A stretch of 64,000 nucleotides of DNA from Dermacentor variabilis (Eukaryota > Arthropoda > Arachnida > Ixodida > Ixodidae). The notes under the pieces were generated by a model. The model did not search any database, was not told where the DNA came from, and saw only the letters and a list, made by a program, of their open reading frames with translations. The position numbers were made by a program, and so were the translations under genes. Positions 46,990 to 59,110 of the stretch are shown in pieces (within the stretch, counting starts at the first letter, position 1; every line of letters starts with the position of its first letter). Location: the NCBI RefSeq assembly GCF_050947875.1, contig NC_134570.1, forward strand, positions 100,978,122 to 101,042,121. Reading direction: 5' to 3'.

Positions 46990-49900
46990 TTCAAATAACC
47001 TCTTTGATGTGAACTTCTGTCACTGAATATGCGACAGAAGGTGTGTGCCACACTTACTAAAGTTGGCGTCGTTGACGCTAACTTTGGTAAGTAGGTATAT
47101 GCCATTGTGAATTCGCCACTCTACAGAGAAGAAAATCCTTTAAATTTCTGTGATACTGAGCGGAATAAAACTCACGTTACAAGGGTTCTTCCAGGAGAGC
47201 AACCGAACGATTTATCACGCTGCAACACAAATACACAGGTTATGTGTCATTGTTTCATCAACGTCTTTCACGCCAATGCTTTAGCGAGCTACGCCATCAA
47301 TGCACTAGTTGCCTGCCACACTTTGATGGACCTCCTGCCAAATCTGGCGACTGTGTATGCGCCGCTGGGCATGCGGGAAGCTAGGGAACAATTCTCAGCG
47401 TTCGCAGGCACTGGTGCGCGTCGCTTCTCGTCTCAGAGTCCACGCACGAACTTCTTGGCAGCCCTACTAGATGGCGCAGCGTATGCAGAAAGAAACGGTG
47501 GAGAGCATCCCGGTTCCCAGAAGACGCATTTCTCAGCTTTCACCCACTCTGGCGCGCCGTGCATTTCGGGGACCACGCGCATGCCTCGCGGTGGCAGGAC
47601 TAGAGAGCACCGAATGTTTTTAGGGAAGCGCAAAAGACGAAATACGCTGCAGTAAGCTCCTCATACATAATTCGTTTTGATGGTGTCAAGAAGTTGTGGG
47701 ACCATCTTTCAACGCTAAACACATTAACGTCGACAGTCATTGTGACAGCGATTGTGCGGAATTTCTTGGTTTCAATTCGCTTACACTGGAAACGTAAAAT
47801 TCAGAATGGTTGTGTATTGATTGATGCATGTAGACAAAGCGTCACAAGGCAGTTAAGCTAATTTAAAACTGAAGAAAGCATGAGTTATATTGAGAATATG
47901 AGGTCTCATACCGGGAGGCATCGTAGCGAGATCGATGTAGTGACCGCTACGGAGCTTCGTGGTTGTTAAAGGTATCGAAAAACCGCCACCAAAATATTAC
48001 CTGTGGAGATACACAAACAGAGGAACTAATGGTGATGCATTAATATGGTCAGCGCAGCAACAGACCAAGAGGTAAACGAACTCGTGCCAAGCCAAGTTGC
48101 CTGTGTACGTCTTGCATGGCGCCAGGTCTGTTAAGCGTCTGGTGCATCGCAGCAATATTAAAACTTGCCCCGATGGTTTTTGCTTATCGGTAACGATAAG
48201 GTGTCCAAGTACATCACTTGGACCAAATATCAACTTGAGCATTGCCCAAGAGCATGATGCGGGACCAGTCAACCAATCAGCCAAGTCGCGTGCTAACTAG
48301 CTGTCGAGTTGTAGAGTGGTTGCCACTATGAATCCGGTCAGTACAAAACATAGTCATCCTTCCTTATTTGAGATTGATAAATTTGCAAGTGGCAGTATAG
48401 CAGCTGGCGTAAAAAAAATCACTCCTACAAGGCTGCTCGAAGCCCGATCCCAAATTTGTACTAAATTATCCATCCGTCATTTTCTTTTTTTGTCACTTCA
48501 CATTTTTTTTTCGCCGGAGGTTTAGGGCTTCAGGAGTGTCGATAAAGGAGGAAAGTTCTGCACTGTGTTCCCGAGAGAGTAGTGGAGACTGCTTTCTTCT
48601 TTTTGCAGGGGCTCAATTTTTATGATCCGCGTTGTGTGAAAATTTCTGTAATCACTTATTTTCGTGTGTACGCTTTCTTTGCTCATTCTCATACACTGGC
48701 TACGGGTGTGGGGTTTGTTTTTACGCGATTAGGAGTCTTGTCTACACTTACCACACCTTGGCGTGCTTCTGCTGCCTTGCAATTTAGCCCCTGAAAGGTC
48801 GCACACGTTCGCGGAAGCAGTAGTCCATGCGCAAGGTCATCCAATACAAAATAAAACCGCTGTACGTCGCACCCCCTCCCCCCCCCCCCCCCGCCGCTAT
48901 GACGTCAATCAAGACTACGTATAAAACAGGTCACGCAGCTTCCTTTGCCGTTAGGCCACACGAACTAAGTGAGCCTTACCCACTGCGTTGCTAGAAAAAC
49001 GGAAACGACGCCAAGCCTAAGCTGCTCGATGTCGCGATGCTGCCCAAGAATGATGGGTTAAGCAACAACTTTATTAACATATACGGAATGCCATGCGAAA
49101 GAGTCGCACAACATCCTAGCATTATAACTACTTTGAAAACACGAGCGTGCAGGTTTCTTTTTAGAAGTCTGCGATTAGATTAGCAAAATCGACACTGGTC
49201 CTTAATTTCTAATTTCGTTCCGACCTCCCTTTTTATAAGCAACAGAGATTCGTGCTAGTTTCATTTCATGATAAATATATAGAGAGATATGTATTTATAC
49301 TTCTATAAATTGTAATTCTGAAGTGGAAGAAGAGGAGGATCCCCAAGGCGGCACGGTGGATAGGCGCTTCATCTGAGCTTGTGTTCTTCGCTTAGGACCT
49401 CTGGAACCTGCGACTCTCTTAAGTAAACCTACATTCTTTAGGGGGAAACACTCGTTATTTATCCTAAGATTTCTCGCATATCATGCGAAGGAATTACATT
49501 TACCATGGCTACTGTCAAACTCCGTCCCCCACTACAGAATCCCGATGCTATCAGAATATACCCACGGGCAATATCATGTTTTACTACTTGATCCGTATAA
49601 CCTCAGTGAAAGTTTACTGCCCGTAGGAAATTAAACGAGGCTCTATCACATGCTGTCAAAAATTTGTTAGGTCATAGCGAACTGGTGCAGCAACTTCCAG
49701 ATGGTATGACCACACGCGTTTCGTTTGTGTGTCTTTTTTGGCTTAACAAGGAACCACCTTTTTTATTTTTATAGTTCAGAAGGGTAATACATGATAATCC
49801 AGCTCATTTTTCTTTTTTCTTCTTAAACATTATTTGTCAGAAAGAGCTCGTATTGCGTCCTTCCCTTTCGCGTTGCCGTCATTTTCCGCACTGACTCACC

Positions 49901-50229
49901 TAACGCAGCTCAATTTAGTTTTCTCTTTAGTGTGCCTGTTAGCTGCCACCATCGCATGGAACCGGCATACCCTACTGCTTGCCGTCCGCTTAAGTTTCGC
50001 CAGCCAGTTGAACCGGTACATCGCTGCACGTACGAAAATTGCCAACGCGGGACAGCGCGGGTGGAACGGGGTAGAGAGAAAAAATTCGCAGTTCCGCCGC
50101 AAAGGCAAAGCACCGATTGCGATAGATAATTAGTTGATAGCTGTACGAAGTAAACATAGTAGTTTTATCACCCATATAAACTTGTAAACATTCGCTTACT
50201 AACTTAATTGACAAAGATAGAATGTGTAA
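46990..50229. other. Unassigned sequence
   Basis: No convincing gene. The 182-codon plus-strand frame 47107-47655 has no recognisable domain, and its 3' half has the look of a dispersed tick repeat. A C-rich tract lies at 48872-48892, followed by TGACGTCA (48900-48907) and TATAAAA (48920-48926). A degenerate tRNA-SINE-like segment may be present at 49345-49420. Confidence 0.35.
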
Positions 50230-50321
50230 GCGTGACTTAATGAGGGCGCAGAAAGAAACAGACACACAGAGACAGCGCTGTCTTTGTGTGTCCGCTTCTT
50301 TCTACGTCCATGTTAAGTCGC
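50230..50321. repeat. Perfect-centre palindrome (hairpin), about 92 bp
   Basis: Arms meet at GCGC (50275-50278): GCAGAAAGAAACAGACACAC to GACAGCGC on the left pairs with GCGCTGTCTTTGTGTGTC to TTCTTTCTACG on the right, and GACTTAA at the outside pairs with TTAAGTC. No loop. Likely the collapsed core of a foldback element. Confidence 0.8.
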
Positions 50322-52042
50322 ACTTAAACGTTGCATCATGGATTCCAATCAACTTGCGCGCCAACGTGTTTAGACTAACTTAACCAGCACGGTGTCACGC
50401 ACGAGCAGGTAAACTTGAACACATTTCCCTCGATGAGCACGGATGCTCGCTCGGAAAATTCTGGAGTGAGGTATCGCGGCAGCAGCAAGCTATTCGACCT
50501 TCATGCATGTCTCGCTTCAGCGGAAACGAAACGTCGAAAGCACAGCGCATACGAAGCTACCGGCACTACGCGCACTCTCCAAGCATCGCAGACCGCTTTG
50601 AAGAGGAGGCCCGTGCGGGTGCGCAATTTAGCCACGTCGCAGATCGCTTTCTCCACACTCGAGTGCCCACAACGCGTCTCTACGGCGTCCGCCATAGCGT
50701 CTGCTAGGGCGTCCGTGATTCGCGTGGATGACGCTGTAGTAGACATCGTGGTTGTCGCCACTTTGTACGAAGCGGCGGGCGAGGAGGACACCGAGACGCT
50801 TTAGACCCCTACCTATCACTTCAGCTTGGCCTAGTCATTGCCTTCAGTTTCCTTAGAATCAGAGCTTTACGCACCATGTTGTCGCGGTAAAGGAGGAGGT
50901 CGTCAGATCATGTGTAGAGCGCCTGCAACGAAAATGAAATCATGCCCGGAGAGTGTGGCGCTTATACAGATGGCATTGTATTCTTCGGTGGAACAGTGTA
51001 ACCGTTTCGCTTGTCCTTCATGAAGGATTCTACCACATAGCATAGGTATGATACTGGACTGCTAAGGCATCCACGATGTCGAATCTTTGTCCAGGTGCCT
51101 GTCTCCCTTTTCGTTATTTCTTGCATCCGCCTTTGCACACCTGCTCATTTTAGTAACTTGAATCACTACAGACAAGCTTGGCCAACTTTCAGCCAATATC
51201 AGCTTCGTTGAAAGCAGGCCTTGCAGCTCGCCGAGAGGCAGTGAGGAAAGAAGCTAGTGGCTACATAGGTGCAGCTATAACAAAAAAAAATAATAAAGAA
51301 ACGTCCAAGGAAACAACAAGAATAAAAGAGTTCTGGGACTGCCTAATGTAAATGTATTTCATTTATGCAGTCAGCACTACTCGATTGGTCAAAACATTTT
51401 TCGGGGCGGCCACCCAAGAATGTTTCAAGAACGGGAAAAACTGACCATCTGATATGACCAGCACACACAGGTTATTTAAAAATTTCTTTGTTTACTAATA
51501 ACGCAGGCCCTTCTCGGACCCACGCAGGAGTTGGCAGACTCAACAAAGCGAAGAAGCAAATTAGGGAGAATACGAAACAACGCAAACCTGAACTACCCAA
51601 TGCCAGTAACCCTGTTAATTATACTAACACCTATAGCACTATAAATGCGAAGAAAATTAAATTTCAGTCTCCCTGCCCCTCGTAATATCCACGGAAGCGA
51701 TTGTCGCAATATTATGGTGCAACAACTTAGAAAAAAGAAAGTAAAGCCAATTCCACGCTGTGAGAGCTGCCAAAACAGCGAATCTCATGTTTCTCATGTT
51801 TGCACTCGTGTTTAGCGGGATTCTCATAGAATTATTTTGCCTCGTTGTCGTCGTTTTGCTAGATTTGAGCTTCGGTTCCCGATTGCGCACACTCCCACTT
51901 GTGCGAGGTTGTGATCAAACCACAGTTTATGCCATAGCTTACACCTGTGGCCGCACTCACGGTCGAGGAATGCTCTCTTGAACCACCCATCGGCACCCTC
52001 CGTGGGAGAATTCTCAATGCGTCGACCTCTCTACACGGCCTC
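50322..52042. other. Unassigned sequence
   Basis: Open frames overlap on both strands at 50415-50804 in a GC-rich block, with no family recognised. The remainder shows nothing. Confidence 0.35.
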
Positions 52043-52306
52043 CTACTCTCGAAGTGGGGGTTTAGATAGGCTATGCTGGCGCTTGGCTTGGGTTGCCTTC
52101 CCTCCAAAGGGGGGGTTGGCTTGCCTCCAACGGCGCTTGGCTTGTGCTTCCAGTTCTCGATCCTCGGCGGTAGCGGCTTGCCTGCGCTGGCGCTTTGCTT
52201 GCGCTTCTCGCACTCGAAGTTCTGGATTAGCGTGACAACGAGGTTGCCGCCCTCTTGCGAGCTCCCTGGGAATCGTGGTTGGAAATGGCGCGCGCCGACG
52301 AAGCAT
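52043..52306 (-). other. Basic repeat ORF fragment (STPR-like 23-residue periodicity)
   Basis: The minus-strand frame of 87 residues contains three imperfect copies of a basic motif, REAQAKRQRRQA, LEAQAKRRWRQA and ATQAKRQHSL, at a spacing of about 22-24 residues. This looks like the one-score-and-three peptide repeat found in arthropod DNA-binding and transposon-associated proteins. I judge it a fragment of a repetitive element and not a host gene. Another arginine-rich ORF lies at 59234-59851. Function unknown. Confidence 0.3.
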
Positions 52307-52605
52307 CTGTTCCTATACCCCTCTCTTACACCCCCCCCCCTCGGCGCGCTCTAATTGGTCTGCTCCCCTCCCCTCTCCGGTGCGGCCTCTGTTTGGTCCA
52401 CTCCATTCCCGGCAGGACCTAGCTCCTACGCTCGGCGTGCCCTCTGCATGTGGGCTCCGGATCCTACCCCCTGCTTAACACCGGACACCGGACGGCGAAG
52501 GCTTGACTTAAGCTCCGCTGTTAATACCTTACTACTTGACACTAAAGGTTTAAGAAATTTCGTACTCGCAGTGAAATGCTTTTTGCTGGCAAAGATAGAA
52601 CTCAA
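52307..52605. other. Unassigned, C-rich
   Basis: A C/T-rich stretch around 52320-52480; nothing recognised. Confidence 0.4.
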
Positions 52606-53590
52606 CATGGGCGCTATAACGTAAAACTATTCCAAACCTTTCTACTCCAATTCTGCAATCAGCCCACCGCTATTGGTCACAAACTTTTCTGGACCACCCC
52701 TAATTCACCTGTCTGTCAGGCGACTTCACGAAAACCGCGATAGCTCCCCATCTAATATGACGTGTACAAACTGATTATGCAGAATGTGACCGAACAAAAC
52801 AAAAATAGTTAGTTCTGATTCGACGCCTTTTTGCCATTAGCCCTCGGCTATTGGTAAAACGTTTTCGGACTTCACCCGCTTCACCTGCCTCTCACGCGAC
52901 GTCACAAAACCGCAAAAGCCTAATGCGTCACTGTGACGCATACACAATAAATATGCATTAATATGCCGAACAAAATTGAATTTTCTTCTGAATAGCCGCA
53001 GCCTGCCCCGTTCTGGAAGGAATAAAAGATTGCGGCCGCCGATCGATCCGGCACTGGCTACTCGCCCTTGCCGAAGAGCATGGGTTTATTCGTTGTATTA
53101 AATCGTTTTGCGTGGCCGTCTAATGCTTTCGAGAACTTTCGGCACGTTTACGACCTCGTTCTGCCAACTCTTCTTTGCTGACGATCCGTTTTAGTGTCAT
53201 TCTTAGGCTTCCGTTGCATGCCGCCGCGATTGTTGACGATCCACCGCCAGTTAAGTAAGAGAAAGCGGAACAATCGCAGACGCCGGCACAACCATCTTCA
53301 TACGGTTATCGATATTCAGTGCAGTGGCTCGGCCCCATCGAATCCCTATGCACTTGAGCATGCTCCTCGCCTCTTGTGAACCAATTAGGTGGGACAAGCC
53401 GCTCAGTGCAGGAAATTCGTTTTTCAAGCAAACAAAGGTTTCCTCTTATGAACTAGGGGAGCATTTGATTGGTTTGTTCAAACAAACCTGCGGGTGACCG
53501 CCCGATGCTTGCGTTGGAGGTTACGCATATTTGACGTCACGACATTGGAATAAAAACATATTGGAATAGTTTTATGTTATATGGCCCATG
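52606..53590. mobile_element. Non-autonomous TIR element with internal sub-repeats
   Basis: Ends are inverted: CATGGGCGCTATAACGTAAA on the left against CATGGGCCATATAACATAAA read inwards from 53590. Both continue into AACTATTCCAA and a TTTTTATTCCAAT-like block, about 45 bp in all. Inside, blocks beginning (C/G)CTATTGGT and containing CACCTG(C/T)CT, a GCGAC(G/T)TCAC core and AAACCGC occur at about 52667-52740 and 52848-52930. A partial end of the same family is at 62560-62712. No transposase. Confidence 0.65.
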
Positions 53591-53619
53591 TACTCCATTT
53601 TTCACCTTATTTCTTTCCG

Positions 53620-54060
53620 TATTCTGTAAATTTATATCTATAAAATGAGCAGCTAATTGAAGAAACTAGGGGGCCTCCACTAGCCTCGGTTATTGGCAGG
53701 ACTGTTTTGTGACATGCTGTTTTCATTGAAGTCAACAAGTGAAAAAAAAGCGAGAAAGGAAAATAAAACAATTAGACTGAACAAAAGCCAAGAATGATTT
53801 CTGATTCTACGACTTCATCCTCATTAGCTCAGCTTTTTTCGTCAATAGTTTTCGGGCTACCCCGACTTCAGCTGCCTCTCGTGTGGTGTCACATAAACGC
53901 GATAAGTGATAACGGAAAAGTGACGTGTATCCAATGACGAACAGAAGTGCATTTGCCGCGGAATAGCCGTACACCGCCTCTTTCCGAAAGGAATATAATA
54001 TTGGTGCCTGCCAATCACTCTGGAACTGGCTACTCGAAGTTGCCGGGGAGAATAAATTAT
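53620..54060. repeat. Second, more decayed array of the same sub-repeats
   Basis: Repeats the internal order of 52667-53080: a GGTTATTGGCAGGAC block near 53690, then CAGCTGCCTCTCGTG near 53865, a GTGTCACATAAACGCG core, then GGAATATAATATTGG and GGAACTGGCTACTCG (compare GGCACTGGCTACTCG at 53050). It looks like an older copy of the neighbouring element without recognisable ends. Confidence 0.55.
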
Positions 54061-54334
54061 TTGCCTTATATATAAACAAATCTGTAGATCTCATGCACTG
54101 CGGGAACCAACATAAGCAAAACTTTGTATCGTTACCTTGCGTGCACAATTGCTGTTTGTCTGCGTAGTCCACAGAACAGACAGAGAGACGTTTTTGCTTG
54201 AGGCGTTGTTGTGCTTCATTGTTCATAATCTCGGTGAGGGTTGAGCATTATCATTGCCCTGCATGGCACATCGCATCGTGGCAGAAAGTACTAAACTTTC
54301 ATTGAATTATAGGGATGCACGTGAAAAACAACGA

Positions 54335-54440
54335 TCGGATTATGAGGCACGCCGTAGTGGCGGACTGCAGATAAATTTTGACATCCTAGTGTTCTTTAAC
54401 GTGTGCATAAATCGAAGTGCAGTAGCGTTTTTGTACAACG
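54335..54440 (-). mobile_element. Ruka-like SINE remnant, minus strand
   Basis: GATTATGAGGCACGCCGTAG, then TGGCGGACTGCAGATAAATTTTG and TTCTTTAACGTG, the reverse complement of the tick SINE body. An A/C-rich tract with ATACAA repeats (54438-54530) follows. Confidence 0.65.
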
Positions 54441-55544
54441 ACAATAACAACAAATTGAACAAATACAATACAAAAAATACAAATATACAACAATACAATA
54501 CAATACAAATATACAACAAATACAATAACAAAAATTATTTCTTTATGAAGGTATTTGTTTTTCGTTTTGAATGCTATAAATTTATGATAACAAACGGATA
54601 TAGAGCTAATTATTACATTTTGCCCTTTTAGCCGCGAGTGGTGATAAAGAAGCGAAAGCTCACAAGCAGATACATTCTAGAGCGTCGCACGCAGGAGGGA
54701 GTTCCTACGGTGAAAAGTCGCTAGGGGTGCTGCACTACTATTCTCGATAAAGCCAACTTTGACAATGATATGGCCATTGCCTGTCCATTAGAGGAGTGGC
54801 AACGCAGAGCTGCTGCTTCGCTGTTCGCCACAGACGATTTGTTAACAGTTGTGCTCAGAACATCGCCGATGATAGTTCGTTGAGCGTGTTTCATTTCGGC
54901 AGACAAGATTGTTGATGCCTCTCAGCTGAGCCCCACGTTGCTTCTGCCGAAAAATAAGTTGGGCGTGCCCGAACCGTGGTGGATGCCCGCACAAAGCTTA
55001 CATGCATCGCGCAGGGCGTCATCTATGGTTTTGATCGATAAGCGAACTCATGCTAAACTAGTATACGAAAACATCCCGAATCGAACTCTAGAACATGGCG
55101 GTGGCAGCCTGTGTCATTGCATCCTGCGGCAGAAAACGTGAATATGATCTGCTGTCTGCACCCGTTCTCCTACATGACCGACATGAAGGTTCCGCGTCAT
55201 TTTCGCCTTTCCAACGCGTCAGTGCGCTGGCTGCGTGACGAGTTAAGCGAAGACCCTCGTCGGCGGAGACAGTGTGGCGGGCAAATTCCGTGCACAGATT
55301 GGTGTGACTGGGCTGCGGAGTAAGGGTTCGTGCGGTCGCTCCAGCTCCCTCTGGCGTCAAGCGCTGTGCGTCCACCGCTACCCCGAGCCAGGCCAGGTCT
55401 GGCGGCGTCATCGGAGCACTTGGGGACCTGCAAGGACCTGGGGTTCAACCTGAAGCAACCAACTTGCTAAGTGGTCACATTATATTGGAAGAGTTATAAT
55501 AAACGCCGGGTTGCCTTCTATTGAAACAGGTGCCGAAGACAGCT
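54441..55544. other. Unassigned sequence
   Basis: An ACAATA/ATACAA simple-sequence tract to 54530, then anonymous sequence. An ATG frame near 55096 (MAVAACVIASCG) superficially resembles the start of a THAP domain but lacks the remaining motif. The stretch just before 55545 is the insertion site of the P-like element. Confidence 0.35.
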
Positions 55545-55552
55545 GTCGCAAG
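55545..55552. repeat. Left 8-bp target duplication of the P-like element
   Basis: GTCGCAAG, identical to 61044-61051 on the other side of the element. Eight bases is the target-duplication length typical of P elements. Confidence 0.85.
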
Positions 55553-55637
55553 CCAGGAGGTATATAGAATTTGCTGGAGTGGAGGGGGCGCTCGTCAAGT
55601 GAAGCCGGTCGCCGCCATCTTGTCAGTGGCAGAATGC
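55553..55637 (+). repeat. Left terminal inverted repeat of the P-like element
   Basis: Starts CCAGGAGGTATATAGAAT. It differs from the right end by a few substitutions and small indels. Confidence 0.85.
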
Positions 55638-55727
55638 GCGCTCGAAGCCGGCTCACGCTGGTGCTTTCTTGCGTTATTTTAGAGTGAAAGTTGACGCTAC
55701 AGGCATGTAAACACCATCGGTTTTATC

Positions 55728-56235
55728 ATGGTTGCTTGTGTCGCCTACGGTTGTACAAACGACCTGAAGAAGAATTGCGGCCTTACATTCCACCTGTAAG
55801 TACGCGAAGACATGTCGGTTCAGGCTTGCGCTATTATGAGCGCATTACTGAGGTTCACTAACTGATGGCTATGAGCGTACAACAAGCATGGGTCCTGAAG
55901 TTTTCGACTGGCTTTCAAAAGATACCGAACGGCGGAGTCTGTGGGAGCGGGCCGTTCGCCGTGAAAGGTGGCATGCGAAAGATGGAGATCGCCTGTGCTC
56001 CGTGCACTTATTGCCAGAGTGCTTTGACTGCACCGGGCAAAGAACCACACTTCGGACGGGAAGTGTGCCTTCCGTGTTTCCTGCGTTTCCACAGCATCTA
56101 TCGAAGCCTGTGACTATTACTGCAGAATGCCATACCATGACACGAGCTCGGAAGAATTATTTGCCTTACGTGATATGCATTCGCGGCATAATACGGCACG
56201 GAAATCGAGAGTCGACGAACGCCCTTGTTGGATAG
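55728..56235 (+). pseudogene. THAP zinc-finger domain exons of the P-like transposase
   Basis: THAP domains give P-element transposases their site-specific DNA binding. Exon 1 starts at ATG 55728 (MVACVAYGCTN, with the first two zinc Cys in a C-X4-C arrangement) and ends CACCT at 55795 before GTAAGT, a strong donor. The domain resumes from about 55910 with KDTERRSLWERAVRR (conserved Trp), then CSVHLLPECF (the C-X2-H zinc pair) and GSVPSVFP (AVPTIF-like box). All zinc ligands and the core Trp are kept. The acceptor in between is unclear, and a short out-of-frame stretch at 55890-55910 replaces the usual FP just before the KD. Confidence 0.85.
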
Positions 56236-57070
56236 GTACATTGAAATAAAGGAAACGAAACGTCTCCGTGTCGACAGTGTTATCGTTCATATTTCTTTTT
56301 TTTAATATAGTGCTGCATGATTATGTTCGCGGAAAAAATTGTGCCGTGGGCGCTGTTTTTCTGCTTCGATTCGTTGAAAGAAAGTGTTCGTGATTGCGTG
56401 ATAACATTCAAGCCAGATATAAAGATGCAATTAATGCCCTGTCCGCCTGCAAAAATGAAAACAGTCGATACCATGTCACCTCTGCTCACGTACGACAGCT
56501 CCATCACACTGAAAGTTGCTTTGTCAGGCGAAAGCTTTAGGTGCTCAGACGTCCCAGCACTAAGATTGTGGTATAGCCAATAAACTACATTTGGTTTATT
56601 AGCCAATGTATTGCCTAACTTGAAACTTAACAAAGATATATGGTGTCCATTTCAGGTAAAGAGGAAAGCGTCCAGAACGCAAGAACCAAGACGGCCTAGC
56701 TAGTGGCACTGCCCATCTGAGCGAAGGGCCTGAAGTTGAAGATCCACCTGTGCCTTCGCCGACCAATCAATGCTACAGGGACAAAGTCAGTGTCTCTAAA
56801 GAAGAGATAACGCAGTTGAAGAAAATAATTAAGATTTGCAGCTAACGAAGCGAAGGCTTACGAAGAGAAATGAGACAGCAGAAGAAGTCATCGAAGAAAT
56901 CAGAGAACGATAACTTCTCTCAGAACAAGGCTCGCACGTGTTTACATCTGCCTTTTCAAGTGACATTCAGCAGCTTCTCTGCAGGGCGGGCAACGAACAG
57001 AAGGGCAAGTACCCACCTGAGCTACGTGCGTTCGCACTGACATTACATTTTCATTCTCCGGCTGCCTAAG

Positions 57071-57757
57071 TGTCATCATCATCATCATCATCATCATCAG
57101 CCTGGTTACGCCCACTGCAGGGCAAAGGCCTCTCCCATACTTCTCCAACAACCCCGGTCATGTACTAATTGTGGCCATGCCGTCCCTGCAAACTTCTTAA
57201 TCTCATCCGCCCACCTAACTTTCTGCCGCCCCCTGCTACGCTTCCCTTCCCTTGGGATCCAGTCCGTAACCCTTAATGACCATCGGTTATCTTCCCTCCT
57301 CCTTACATGTCCTGCCCATGCCCATTTCTTTTTCTTGATTTCAACTAAGATGTCATTAACTCGCGTTTGTTCCCTCACCCAATCTGCTCTTTTCTTATCC
57401 CTTAACGTTACACATATCATTCTTCTTTCCATAGCTCGTTGGGTCGTCCTCAATTTGAGTAGAACCCTTTTCGTAAGCCTCCAGGTTTCTGCCCCGTAGG
57501 TGAGTACTGGTAAGACACAGCTATTATATACTTTTCTTTTGAGGGATAACGGCAACCTGCTGTTCATGATTTGGGAATGCCTGCCAAACGCACCCCAGCC
57601 CATTCTTATTCTTCTGATTATTTCCGTCTCATGATCCGGATCCGCCGTCACTACCTGCCCTAAGTAGATGTATTCCCTTACGACTTCCAGTGCCTCGCTG
57701 CCTATTGTAAATTGCTGTTCTCTCCCGAGACTGTTAAGCATTACTTTAGTTTAATCA
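57071..57757 (-). mobile_element. RTE-like LINE 3' fragment with (TGA)n tail
   Basis: On the minus strand, ORF 57106-57741 (211 residues) is the C-terminal region of an endonuclease/reverse-transcriptase LINE: EYIYLGQVVT, VLPVLTYGAETW, WAWAGHVRRREDNRW, then RGRQKVRWADEIKKFAGTAW. The catalytic core is absent (5' truncation). The 3' end is a TGATGATGA repeat (57073-57099), typical of LINEs that end in short tandem repeats. The open frame suggests a fairly recent insertion into the P-like transposase, between the AFALTLHFHSPAA segment and the core. Assignment to RTE rather than a neighbouring clade is tentative. Confidence 0.85.
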
Positions 57758-59110
57758 ACTTCAATCGTTCCCTTCCGTCACAGCGTAGACTTCCGGATTG
57801 GTATCGATGAATCGACGGAGCTCATGGTTTCAGTTCTCGAAAAGTTTGTGCAAGCGCGGAGTGAACCATTTTACTGCACTCTGGTTGTTGATGACATGGC
57901 CATAAGAAACATGTAGAACTTGTTGGAGACAAGATAGTTGGGTGTGCAGACTTTGGCACGGGGCTAGGTGATTACCGTCTCCCCGAAGCCAAAAATGTGT
58001 GTCTTCATAATTGTTGGCACAAACATCAGAATCAAGATGCCAGTCGCATATTTTTTAATTGACGCAGTAACTGGCGCAGAGAGAGTGGAGCTGATCAAGC
58101 AGTGTATTGAGGAACTTGCATCAGTGCAGGCTGAAGTTGTCTCTCTTACATTTGACGGTGCGTCGTCGAAGTTCAGAATGGCTATGTGTTTAGGTGCTCA
58201 GCTTGGACCGGAAACTCAATAGTTTATCACAAGTTTTGCCAACCCAACTGATAGCCCTAAAAATGTTTACATTATCTTAGATGCCTGCCATATGATTAAG
58301 CTCATCCGTAACTCGCTGGCAACCATAAGTGCCCTCGTTGACATCGAAGGAAGGCATGTGAAATGGTCTTATGTAGTGGCATTGGAGGCACTGCAACGTG
58401 GAGAAGGGTTGCGGCTTGGCAACAAGCTTACATAGGTACACGTCCAGTGGGAAAAGCAAAAAAATGAAGTAGCGATATGCTGTACAAGCATTGAGCGCCT
58501 CAATTGCCGACGCTTTGGACTTCTGCAAACAGGTGCTCAAGCTGCCACAATTCAAGGGTGCCAGCGCAACATGAAAGTTCATTAGAACTTTCGATCACTT
58601 GTCCAACAACTTGAACTCCAGGAATCCACCAGCAAGGTTGTATAAAACACCCCTTCGGAAGCAGAACGAAGCCTACTGGAAGCCGGTTCTTTCTGAGACC
58701 CGAGCATACATAAACGGGCTGAGAGATCCGGAATGGCGTGGAAGTTCAGAAGGTCTGAAAAAAACTGGGTTCGTTGGCTTTTTGATGTGCATGGCAATCA
58801 CCGAAAGAATGTTCGACGAGCTTGTTGGTAAGGATGAGCTGAATTACTTGCTGACGCACAAACTCAGTCAAGATCACGCCGAGAACTTCTTCGGGTGCAT
58901 ACGTGGACAAGGCGGACATAACAACAATCCAGCAGCCGCGCAATTTATGGCTGCATACAAGCGTCTGTTGCTTCAGATAGAAATAATGTCTTCCAGTTCG
59001 GGAAACTGCTCCCATGATATGGTGTCTGTCTTGCATGCAACCATTACAGTAGACATGGTAGATGCAAAAAATCGGTTGTGGTCTAACTCAGTTATGCCTG
59101 GGTGTGCGTA

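Noticed and set aside
47107..47655. 182-codon plus-strand frame
   Set aside because: No domain, overlapping minus-strand frame, and texture of a dispersed repeat. I could not support it as a gene.
50415..50804. 129-codon frame and its 96-codon antisense partner
   Set aside because: Both open because of local GC-rich composition. No motif, no splice or promoter context that I can defend.
55096..55140. Second THAP-like start (MAVAACVIASCG)
   Set aside because: Only a superficial match at the N-terminus. No Trp, C-X2-H pair or AVPTIF box follows.
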